This document shows positions 1-6,567 of a stretch of 10,696 nucleotides of DNA, piece by piece. Both the position numbers and the translations under genes were made by a program. Position 1 is the stretch's first letter. The number at the start of each line of letters is the position of its first letter. Below the pieces are notes generated by a model. It was not told the DNA's origin, did not search any database, and saw only the letters and a list, made by a program, of their open reading frames with translations. Source of the stretch: JAYZBC01 sp036339375 (GTDB lineage Bacteria; Pseudomonadota; Alphaproteobacteria; MPNO01; UBA2964); contig JAYZBC010000027.1 of assembly GCA_036339375.1 (NCBI GenBank), positions 1-10,696 on the forward strand. The letters run 5' to 3'.

Positions 1-1449
1 AACATATAGCGTCTTAAGTTCTGTGTATTCGTTCAGACCCTCATCGCCAAATTCGCGACCAATACCAGATTGTTTATAACCCCCAAACGGAGACCTTTCG
101 GAAAGCATATGCCACTCATTAATCCAAATAGTTCCCGAACGAAGCTTAGACGACACTTCCTTGGCTTTTTCAATATCCTCACTCCAAACGCCTGCAGAAA
201 GGCCATAAATGGAATCATTGGCCATAGCAATTGCATCATCAACTTGGTCATATTCCAAAACAGCGAGTACCGGCCCAAAAATTTCTTCGCGTGCAATTCT
301 CATATTATTCGTAACATCCGTAAACAAGGTGGGTTGAACGAAAGCACCCTTGGCGAGGTCACCTCCTGTGGCCCGTGAACCACCACACACTAGTTTCGCC
401 CCTTCTTCTTTTCCAATTTGGATATATTTAAGAACAGATTCCATTTGATTGAGAGAAACGACCGGTCCAACTTGTGTAGCGGGATCTAAAGGGTCACCCA
501 TCTTCATTAAATTAAGTTTTTCCGTCAGTTCTTCAACGTATGAATCATGTTGATTTTTATAAAGCATCAACCGGGTGCCAGATTCACATACCTGCCCCTG
601 ATGATAAAACGATGCCCATATAGAACCGTCTATTGCAATCTCCCGATTAGCGTCTTCCAGAATTATGTTAGCCCCTTTGCCGCCACACTCTAATGTCACT
701 TTTTTGAGTGTACCTGACGCTTTTGCCATAATTTCACGGCCTACTTCGGTGGATCCAGTAAAAGCCACCTTATCAACTTCGGGATGCACAGTAAGAGCTT
801 CTCCGATTACACCCCCCGGACCACTAATGATATTTACGACGCCAGGCGGGAATCCCACTTCATCGATTACTTTACCTAACTCTAAAGCCATTACAGGTGT
901 AACTGATGCAGGTTTTAGGATGACAGTATTTCCAGTCGCCAGTGCCGGACCAAGCTTCCAAATAGCCATCAAATAAGGAAAATTCCAGGGTATAATCTGA
1001 GCACAAACCCCCATAGGTTCCCGTATAGTGTAATTAAAGGCGCGGCCTTCTCGCATCATACCTTCAATAGGTTGTGCCTCTTGGTTAAAGCGCTTTGCCT
1101 GTTCACCAAAAAATGTTAATTGCCGTGACGCTAGAAATGCATCTGCGCCCGTTTTATTTATAGTACCACCCGAATCTAATGACTCCAATCTTGCATATTC
1201 TTTCATACGTTCTTTCAGAATATCTGCAGCCTTACTGATTAACTGGCCACGATCCTCACCACTCATACGAGGCCAAGGCCCTTCATCAAATGCTGAACGT
1301 GCAGCAGCTACGGCTTTGTTGACATCGACTGCACCAGCCCTTGGTACGCTCGCAATTGCCTCGCTATTGAACGGATTGATTGTATCCTCACGATCACCGT
1401 TTTCGCTTTCGACGAACTCACCATTAATGTACATCTTGTAAGTTTGCAT
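1..1449 (-). CDS. NAD(P)-dependent aldehyde dehydrogenase, 3' end cut by window edge
   Basis: This open frame begins at an ATG preceded by GGGAGA (1453-1458) and runs 483 codons off the left edge without a stop. The family is usually about 480-500 residues, so only a few C-terminal residues are missing. It oxidises an aldehyde to the acid through a cysteine thiohemiacetal, presumably in the cytoplasm. Visible landmarks are the cofactor-fold segments PWNFPY and LKPAS, FTGSTEVG, the general-base glutamate E254 in LECGGKGAN, the nucleophile C288 in GQVCESG, EEIFGPVL, and the C-terminal PFGGYKQSGIGRE. The 34-residue spacing of E254 and C288 equals that of E268 and C302 in human ALDH2. The C-terminal part resembles betaine-aldehyde/medium-chain ALDHs, but the substrate is unknown. 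It is divergent from the crotonase gene, which suggests a role in the same pathway, for example oxidising an aldehyde product. The family call is secure; the specific substrate is not. Confidence 0.95.
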   Translation of the reverse strand, partial: MQTYKMYINGEFVESENGDREDTINPFNSEAIASVPRAGAVDVNKAVAAARSAFDEGPWPRMSGEDRGQLISKAADILKERMKEYARLESLDSGGTINKTGADAFLASRQLTFFGEQAKRFNQEAQPIEGMMREGRAFNYTIREPMGVCAQIIPWNFPYLMAIWKLGPALATGNTVILKPASVTPVMALELGKVIDEVGFPPGVVNIISGPGGVIGEALTVHPEVDKVAFTGSTEVGREIMAKASGTLKKVTLECGGKGANIILEDANREIAIDGSIWASFYHQGQVCESGTRLMLYKNQHDSYVEELTEKLNLMKMGDPLDPATQVGPVVSLNQMESVLKYIQIGKEEGAKLVCGGSRATGGDLAKGAFVQPTLFTDVTNNMRIAREEIFGPVLAVLEYDQVDDAIAMANDSIYGLSAGVWSEDIEKAKEVSSKLRSGTIWINEWHMLSERSPFGGYKQSGIGREFGDEGLNEYTELKTLYV

Positions 1450-1544
1450 GATGTCTCCCAAAAAAAACTGAATTAGAAAAAATTTATAACGCAGGCATAG
1501 GGTGCTGGTCCACATGGATAAAAAAAACTTTTGCCCATAACTGC

Positions 1545-1573
1545 TTGACGGAAAACCATGAGACCCTGAAAAT
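1545..1573 (+). promoter_or_regulatory. Candidate sigma70 promoter for crotonase-UbiD-1
   Basis: TTGACG (1545-1550, five of six matches to the -35 consensus) is followed after 17 bp by GAAAAT (1568-1573, four of six matches to the -10 consensus). The placement, about 50 bp upstream of the crotonase start, is reasonable. One CATGAG copy lies inside the spacer and another just downstream of the -10, where a repressor could act. This is a pattern match only. Confidence 0.4.
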
Positions 1574-1607
1574 TGCATGAGTTTTTGAGTAAATTTTAAA
1601 GGGGTCC

Positions 1608-1615
1608 AAGGAGAG
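1608..1615 (+). promoter_or_regulatory. Strong ribosome binding site fixing the crotonase start
   Basis: AAGGAGAG lies 7 bp before the ATG at 1623. It matters because it supports translation of the unusual lysine-rich N-terminal tail. The next in-frame methionine (M47) is already inside the conserved crotonase fold and cannot be the true start. Confidence 0.75.
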
Positions 1616-1622
1616 TTGATAA

Positions 1623-2474
1623 ATGGCCAAACCGTTAACTAAACAAAAGGTTCAGAAAAAAAGCAAAACGAACCGCAAATCCAAGTATAGATTTATAATT
1701 ACAAGTAAGCGGAAGGGAATTTGTAAAATTCAGCTCAATCGACCAGATCGTTACAATGCGATGAATATAGAAATGGCGCAGGAAATTGGTGAAGTTTTAA
1801 CCGAAGCCGAAACAGACCGTAAAATTGTTGCTATAATTCTATGCGGAAATGAAAGAGCTTTTTGTGCTGGTGCAGACCTGGGACGAATGGGAAGTAAGCC
1901 ATCAGAGCGGTTTGACATGTATCGAGCCCGTTTTAACATTGCACCAAACCGCCAGCTTTACAGAATTCTGTGTTACTACACCAAGCCGGTTATTTCCGCA
2001 GTGGAGGGGTATTGCCTTGGAGGTGGTTTTGAAATAGCTATGTGGGGAGACATCATAATAGCGGGTGAAAAAGCACAGTTTGGTTTGCCAGAAGTACGTC
2101 ATAGCTTGATCCCAGGGGGAGGCGGCACACAAAACCTGCCCCGTCTAATCGGCCCAGCTTTAGCAAAGGAATTAATATGGACAGGAAGAAGGCTCAGCGC
2201 TAAAGAGGCAAAAGAATATCGAATAGTGAACCACGTTGTATCCTCAGGACAAGCGGTGAAAAAGGCAAATTCCCTTATCGAAGAAATTGCCCAAAACGGA
2301 CCGCTAGGTGTAATGATGAGTAAACAGGCCATTAATAGAGGCCTTGATCAAAGCCGTTTTAACGGTTTTTTGAATGAGGGGGATCTTGCGCATATGCTCA
2401 CTTTTTCTGAAGATCGTGCTGAGGGCTTGCAAGCCTTCGCGGAACGTCGGAAGCCAAAATTTAAAGGACAATAA
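1623..2474 (+). CDS. Enoyl-CoA hydratase/isomerase (crotonase) family protein with basic N-terminal tail
   Basis: A 283-residue crotonase-fold protein acting on a CoA thioester. The oxyanion-hole segment FCAGADLG (residues 80-87) and the second one, YCLGGGFEIAM (130-140), are intact. Both catalytic glutamates of classical hydratases are present: E137 in GGGFE and E157 in GLPEV, 20 apart as are E144 and E164 of rat mitochondrial enoyl-CoA hydratase. This favours water addition or elimination over a purely structural role, but crotonases also include isomerases, ring-opening hydrolases and decarboxylases, so the exact reaction is open. Residues 1-23 form a tail with ten Lys/Arg and no acidic residue, absent from typical members of about 260 residues. 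The gene lies 90 bp before UbiD-1 on the same strand and is probably co-transcribed with it, suggesting that the decarboxylation and CoA-ester steps belong to one pathway. Confidence 0.92.
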   Translation: MAKPLTKQKVQKKSKTNRKSKYRFIITSKRKGICKIQLNRPDRYNAMNIEMAQEIGEVLTEAETDRKIVAIILCGNERAFCAGADLGRMGSKPSERFDMYRARFNIAPNRQLYRILCYYTKPVISAVEGYCLGGGFEIAMWGDIIIAGEKAQFGLPEVRHSLIPGGGGTQNLPRLIGPALAKELIWTGRRLSAKEAKEYRIVNHVVSSGQAVKKANSLIEEIAQNGPLGVMMSKQAINRGLDQSRFNGFLNEGDLAHMLTFSEDRAEGLQAFAERRKPKFKGQ

Positions 2475-2564
2475 AAATTTTGTGTTCTGGTCTTTCAACC
2501 ATAGATTAGCTAAAAGGACTAAAACACCTTTGTTAAAAATTGGAAAATTATTTCGGAGATCTTA

Positions 2565-4097
2565 ATGAGCGATGATGGACTTCGCGGTTTTATGCGTCAG
2601 GTAAATAAACAAGGTGATTTGGATAAACGTGACCTTGCAAACAAAAACAATGATGCGAAACGAGCATCACGAGTACAAAATATCAGGGATCAATCCATCC
2701 GATCTTTCCTGGAAAAACTCGAAAAAACTGGAGAAATGCTTCGAATAAGAAAAGAAGTTGATCCTGCAACCAATTTATCAGCGATAGAGTGGAAAACTTA
2801 TGATCAACTCGGAAAATCAACAATTTTTGACAATATTAAAGGGCATCCGGGATGGCAGGCTTGCAGCCAGATTTTGGCGGATCGGAAAAAATGGTCACTT
2901 GGCTTGAATTTAACCGAAGACGAATTTTTAAAAGCCATGCTCCTTAAGGTCAACCAGCCGATTGAACCCATTATACAAGATTCTGATTCCGCACCTTGTA
3001 AAGAAGTAATTAAAATCGGAGAAAAAGCATCACTTTTTGACATTCCGGTGGTTTCAATCTCTGAAGACGATGGGGGACCCTTTATTGCATCTGGAATGGC
3101 TATAATGAAGGACCCGGATACCGGAATTCGAAATATGTCAATTCACAGGCAACAAGTGTTCGATGCACAAACCACCGGATTTCTCATTTTACCCCGTCAA
3201 GCAAGGCGTATACTTGAAAAATATTCAGACAAAAAAGAACCGATGCCAGTGGCAGTCGTTATTGGTGCACACCCAGCTGTTTTTTTTGGATCAGCATTTA
3301 CCACCACCTACGGTGTGGACGAATTGGCAATCGCCGGTGGCGTTTTAGGAGACCCAATCCGTTTGGTCAAATGTGAAACCATTGATATTGAAGTGCCTGC
3401 TGATGCGGAAATTATTTTGGAAGGCGAAATTCATCCTGGGGAACTTCGTCACGAAGGTCCTTTTGGTGAAGTTCCCGGCACGTACGCCGAGGCAGATGAT
3501 TGTGAAGTTTTTCATGTTAAGGCAATCACCCACCGCCGCGGTCCAATTTATTACGCGCTTCATTGCGGAGCACCCACAACCTGTACCCAGGCAACAACAG
3601 GGATGGGAATTGAGCTCGCCACATTAGACCATCTGAGTAAAGTAGAAGGAGGAATGGATATTTTGGATATCCGGTGCCATGCCGCAGCCGGTTTAATGAT
3701 GGTCGTGGTAAAACTTCGGCCCAAAATTTCTGGGCAAGCAAAAACTGCTCTAATGGCAACTCTTTCGGGCCCCTATCTTCACCCAAAATTAGCCATTGCG
3801 GTTGATGAAGATATTGATGCAAGTGACCTTCGACAGGTTATGTGGTCTATGACCACAAGAGTCAACGCATCAAATGATGTTACCTTAATACCTAACACCC
3901 GTACCTTTGCTTTGGACAAAATTTCACCTGTACCTGATGGTGGGCATCAATTCGAACGTTTAGGAACAAAATGGTTAATTGACGCAACGATGCCTGCAGT
4001 GAGCAGACCCAGCGAACGTGCTCGTTTTGCGAGAGCCATGCCTAAAAATTTTGATAGCGTCAATATTGAAGATTTTTTGCCTGAAGAAATGTTTTAA
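2565..4097 (+). CDS. UbiD-family prenylated-FMN-dependent decarboxylase (UbiD-1)
   Basis: A 510-residue member of the UbiD (de)carboxylase family, which reversibly removes carboxyl groups from aromatic or unsaturated acids using prenylated FMN made by UbiX. The ATG follows GGAGAT closely. The active-site set matches A. niger Fdc1: R195 in NMSIHRQQ (Fdc1 R173), E297 and E302 in HEGPFGEV (E277 and E282), metal-site N190 (N168) and E253 (E233). The C-terminal block DEDIDASDLRQVMWSMTTR (414-432) is typical. The metal-ligand histidine of Fdc1 (H191) appears to be missing; Q212 falls at that place in a by-eye alignment. The N-terminus is also odd: residues 5-21 look like a second copy of the helix motif at residues 44-61. 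The substrate could be a free aromatic acid or, as in phthaloyl-CoA decarboxylase, a CoA ester; the crotonase upstream makes the latter worth considering. The family call is firm. Confidence 0.93.
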   Translation: MSDDGLRGFMRQVNKQGDLDKRDLANKNNDAKRASRVQNIRDQSIRSFLEKLEKTGEMLRIRKEVDPATNLSAIEWKTYDQLGKSTIFDNIKGHPGWQACSQILADRKKWSLGLNLTEDEFLKAMLLKVNQPIEPIIQDSDSAPCKEVIKIGEKASLFDIPVVSISEDDGGPFIASGMAIMKDPDTGIRNMSIHRQQVFDAQTTGFLILPRQARRILEKYSDKKEPMPVAVVIGAHPAVFFGSAFTTTYGVDELAIAGGVLGDPIRLVKCETIDIEVPADAEIILEGEIHPGELRHEGPFGEVPGTYAEADDCEVFHVKAITHRRGPIYYALHCGAPTTCTQATTGMGIELATLDHLSKVEGGMDILDIRCHAAAGLMMVVVKLRPKISGQAKTALMATLSGPYLHPKLAIAVDEDIDASDLRQVMWSMTTRVNASNDVTLIPNTRTFALDKISPVPDGGHQFERLGTKWLIDATMPAVSRPSERARFARAMPKNFDSVNIEDFLPEEMF

Positions 4098-4099
4098 TT

Positions 4100-4160
4100 A
4101 AAAATATAAGACCTTTAGCCGGTTATTTTTTTATATTTTTAAGCCCCTCTCAAAAATATA
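4100..4160. terminator. AT-rich inverted repeats between convergent genes, possible bidirectional terminator
   Basis: Between the UbiD-1 stop and the oxygenase beta stop, AAAAATATAA (4100-4109) is perfectly complementary to TTATATTTTT (4131-4140). The same central arm (TATATTTTT, 4132-4140) is also complementary to AAAAATATA at 4152-4160. Two mutually exclusive hairpins are therefore possible. The stems contain no G-C pairs apart from a small inner ACC/GGT (4111-4113 with 4121-4123), so as terminators they would be weak. The location between two convergent stops supports the role. Confidence 0.45.
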
Positions 4161-4170
4161 GGTTGCCCTA

Positions 4171-4662
4171 CTAAAGTATAAAACTAACTGCACCAAGCAG
4201 GCCCAGCTCATTTGGGTCAAGGACGGCACGACGTTCACAAATAAGTAATTGTTCATTGGCCAAGCGTAATCTATAAAAATAACGGCCGACATATTGTCGG
4301 AGTGACGCATTACGTCGATAACGGTAGACCGCAAAATTAGCCGTCACAGAAAATTCATTAGCTGTTTGTTCTATAATACGTACATTGGTAATCAAACGAC
4401 GCGTCCGACTTCGAGGAAATTCAGCGTGTGCTTGTGTATCATTTAAACGTTTAACTCGTGCCCTAATTCGGGTCGCATCATCCGCAATTAAAAATAAGGC
4501 GGATTTGGCTGTGCTATTTGGGGCGTCAGTGGAGGGTACCTCATAGATCACATCTTCTGTCAAAAGTTCAAGCCATTCATCTAGCCGCCACTCATCCAGT
4601 AATGTCGCTTCGTGGTATAAAAAATCTTCAATTTGAGAACGGAAGACCGTTTGTTTGTTCAT
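4171..4662 (-). CDS. Aromatic ring-hydroxylating dioxygenase, beta subunit
   Basis: A 163-residue small subunit of a Rieske oxygenase, with the NTF2-like cone fold that supports the alpha trimer in alpha3beta3 enzymes and usually has no catalytic residues of its own. The N-terminal pattern, FLYHEATLLDEWRLDEWLEL (residues 14-33) followed by a TEDVIYEVP block, and the later arginine-rich segment RSRTRRLITNV are typical of the family. The length falls in the usual range of about 155-190. Its ATG shares a base with the stop of the alpha gene (TAATG), so translation is almost certainly coupled for equal stoichiometry. It is the last gene of the VOC-alpha-beta unit and converges on UbiD-1. The family is secure. 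Confidence 0.93.
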   Translation of the reverse strand: MNKQTVFRSQIEDFLYHEATLLDEWRLDEWLELLTEDVIYEVPSTDAPNSTAKSALFLIADDATRIRARVKRLNDTQAHAEFPRSRTRRLITNVRIIEQTANEFSVTANFAVYRYRRNASLRQYVGRYFYRLRLANEQLLICERRAVLDPNELGLLGAVSFIL

Positions 4663-5939
4663 TATTCCACAGTCATTAAACTATTCCACTGTCGCCAAAA
4701 AGCGCGGAGGTGTTCTTCGTCGGTATTGAGCTGTTCACCTTTTTTATTCAAACCACGCGTCATTTCAGACCATTGAGTTTCACGCCAAGTCGCTAAGCCA
4801 GTTTGCACAGCCTCTAAAGCCTCAACATCATCAGGTGTAGCGAATCCCCCAGGTCCATAAAAGGTAAGAAAACTATCCAGTCGTCGAGCTCGGGCTGTTT
4901 CATTTTCCTCTTTAGGACCCAAGGCCCAAGCGATCACTTTCATATGGTCTACAGACACCGGCCAGAATGTTCGGATGGTAACTGAAGAACCATCATTGAT
5001 CACCAAATTTGGAAAAATAACTAAATTTCGATTGGTATCAGCAACGCGCGCCGCCCTTTGTTCTCCCAGCCGGTTAACCAGTTCAGCACGAATGGTAGCT
5101 ATTTCTGTTTTAGCGGCTTCGCCGTAAATTGAAATCCAACGGGCAACAGGTCTGCCACGAAAATTTATGTTATCAATTACGGCGTGCCCATTGCCCAAGC
5201 CTTTTCCAATTCCTTTCGATGGCAACAACAGCCCTTTACCCTCCGGCGGTGTAATATCAACACCGGAGTCTTTCATATAATCAAGCCATGTCTTGTGGGT
5301 CGTTAAAAGGTGGTAATCATCAAAACTATTCTCAACCAGCAATTTCCAGTTAGCACGAATATCGTACTCTTGGGTCCCTTCAATTACCTGCATTTTGGCA
5401 GAAGGAGATTGTTCATTTACAAGGTCAATGTATTCAGTTGCACCCGCTAAATATTCTACCAAGCCACAAATTTTTTTATCAAAGCTAATAAACCAAAATC
5501 CCCGGTAGGAATCTATACGGGGTGCTGGAGCGAGGGGAAAATTAGATTTATCAAAATTTGGTGGATACGAGTCTTCGCCGGGCACCCCTACCAATTCACC
5601 ATCCTGGTTATAGCTCCAACCATGATAAAAACAATTGTACCGTTTGGTATTTCCGCTTGCCTCACGGCACACCATTGCAGATCGGTGGCGACAAGAATTT
5701 AGAAAAATACGTATTTCGCCTGCACTATTTTTGCAAAAGATTACCGGCCTTCCGCAAACGTTACGTGTGACAAAATCACCCGGTTCTGAAAGTTCTGATT
5801 CATGTCCACAGTAAATCCAGCAAGCATCAAATATCTTTTGTCGTTCCCGGTCCAAAATTTCCGGATCAGTAAGTGTACTGCGGTTCAACCGGAAAACCAT
5901 CTCTTCTGGTTCGTCAATGATGAACGGAGTATAGGGCAC
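4662..5939 (-). CDS. Aromatic ring-hydroxylating dioxygenase, alpha (catalytic) subunit
   Basis: A 425-residue Rieske non-haem iron oxygenase large subunit, which adds oxygen to an aromatic ring using electrons from a ferredoxin or reductase. The Rieske [2Fe-2S] ligands are C83 and H85 (CRH) and C103 and H106 (CFYH). The mononuclear iron site is visible as D207, H210 and H215 in NSFDDYHLLTTH, with the carboxylate ligand at D370 or D371 in the ATPDDVE segment. Spacings match naphthalene dioxygenase (D205, H208, H213, D362). Translation starts at a GTG with AAGGGG about 11 bp upstream; no in-frame ATG would keep the full N-terminal region. No ferredoxin or reductase gene is nearby, so the electron partner is encoded elsewhere. 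The two neighbouring UbiD genes suggest a carboxylated aromatic substrate or product, but this cannot be read from the active site. Benzoate/anthranilate, phthalate-like or other specificities remain possible. Confidence 0.95.
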   Translation of the reverse strand: MPYTPFIIDEPEEMVFRLNRSTLTDPEILDRERQKIFDACWIYCGHESELSEPGDFVTRNVCGRPVIFCKNSAGEIRIFLNSCRHRSAMVCREASGNTKRYNCFYHGWSYNQDGELVGVPGEDSYPPNFDKSNFPLAPAPRIDSYRGFWFISFDKKICGLVEYLAGATEYIDLVNEQSPSAKMQVIEGTQEYDIRANWKLLVENSFDDYHLLTTHKTWLDYMKDSGVDITPPEGKGLLLPSKGIGKGLGNGHAVIDNINFRGRPVARWISIYGEAAKTEIATIRAELVNRLGEQRAARVADTNRNLVIFPNLVINDGSSVTIRTFWPVSVDHMKVIAWALGPKEENETARARRLDSFLTFYGPGGFATPDDVEALEAVQTGLATWRETQWSEMTRGLNKKGEQLNTDEEHLRAFWRQWNSLMTVE

Positions 5940-6004
5940 GATATTTTAATCCCCTTAATTTTCGTTACTAAACCAAAGTTGCTTGGAAAATGACGACTTC
6001 AGTG

Positions 6005-6433
6005 TCACGCCTCATCATAAGAACGCCGGCTTTCCATAATTTCAAGCAAATTTCCGCCAGGATCCCGTATAAAAAAGCGGTCCTGTTGGAAATCCCTTTC
6101 TTCGGAATAAGATGCTTCAGCTTCAATGATCTCAATTCCATTCTTTTCGAAAGTGTCCCGGGCATTTGCTAGGTCTTGCACTTGAAAGGCCAAGTGATTA
6201 CGAAGTGTTTTTTTAAAATTAATATCGGAAGCGCTTGTATCCCGCGCCACACCAACATGTAACTCATACCAAGGGTTTTCTGAAATGATGAAATGACCCC
6301 CGGATGGTCCAAGATTATCAGGCTTTTTCAGCTGTTTGAACCCGACCAAATCTCTATAAAATTTTACTGCTTCTTCTTCCCGATCGGGAGGAACCTGAAC
6401 ATTTAGATGATCAACACAGGTTAAAATCGGCAT
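6005..6433 (-). CDS. VOC (glyoxalase/extradiol dioxygenase-fold) protein
   Basis: A 142-residue vicinal-oxygen-chelate protein with two beta-alpha-beta-beta-beta modules. Candidate metal ligands sit at the family positions: H9 (VDHLNV), E57 or H59 (WYELHVG), H80 (NHLAF) and E131 (NLLEI). The signature before the last ligand, RFFIRDPGGN (residues 119-128), is typical. Single-domain members include glyoxalase I, fosfomycin or bleomycin resistance proteins, epimerases and small extradiol dioxygenases. Being first in an operon with a ring-hydroxylating oxygenase (65 bp upstream of alpha), a role in ring cleavage or processing of an oxygenated product is the best guess, but the protein is about half the size of a classical two-domain extradiol dioxygenase. 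The ATG follows GGAGAT at good spacing. The fold is firm; the reaction is unknown. Confidence 0.88.
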   Translation of the reverse strand: MPILTCVDHLNVQVPPDREEEAVKFYRDLVGFKQLKKPDNLGPSGGHFIISENPWYELHVGVARDTSASDINFKKTLRNHLAFQVQDLANARDTFEKNGIEIIEAEASYSEERDFQQDRFFIRDPGGNLLEIMESRRSYDEA

Positions 6434-6567
6434 AACTTATCTCCAAAATCAAAATTACAACCTCATGAATTTATCTCGTAACAATAGTTTATCCAACCCA
6501 AACCTTTGCTATCAGGCCCCACTCATGGCAAATTTATAAAATATGAACCAAAATAAATAGTAGAACA
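6434..6567. other. Divergent intergenic region between VOC protein and UbiD-2
   Basis: This 134-bp spacer should hold promoters for the VOC-alpha-beta unit (minus) and for UbiD-2 (plus). TATAAA at 6535-6540 could be a plus-strand -10, but no good -35 lies 16-18 bp upstream. Two minus-strand CATGAG copies (6462-6467 and 6522-6527) echo those in the other divergent spacer. The VOC gene has a clear ribosome site here; UbiD-2 does not. Confidence 0.5.

Larger units (their letters stand above)
1450..1622. other. Divergent intergenic region between aldehyde dehydrogenase and crotonase genes
   Basis: This 173-bp spacer must carry the start signals of both flanking genes. On the plus strand it holds a sigma70-like promoter (1545-1573), two CATGAG copies (1557-1562 and 1576-1581) and a strong Shine-Dalgarno AAGGAGAG (1608-1615). 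On the minus strand TATAAA at 1488-1483 could be a -10 box, but I find no convincing -35 at 16-18 bp. No small gene is evident. Confidence 0.6.

Noticed and set aside
33..976. Open frames of 87-103 codons within the first kilobase on both strands
   Set aside because: They lie inside the aldehyde dehydrogenase reading frame, which is continuous with all family motifs; they have no recognisable domain or start signal and are shadows.
2513..2531. AAAGG/CCTTT hairpin between the crotonase and UbiD-1 genes as terminator or attenuator
   Set aside because: The stem has only five pairs with a nine-base loop and no convincing U-tract; such structures arise easily in AT-rich spacers.
3526..3822. A 98-codon minus-strand frame opposite UbiD-1
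   Set aside because: It is antisense to the conserved centre of UbiD-1, its composition follows from the sense codons, and it has no ribosome site or familiar motif.
6512..6540. Sigma70 promoter for UbiD-2 based on TATAAA at 6535
   Set aside because: No sequence resembling TTGACA lies 16-18 bp upstream, so it is mentioned only as a possible -10.
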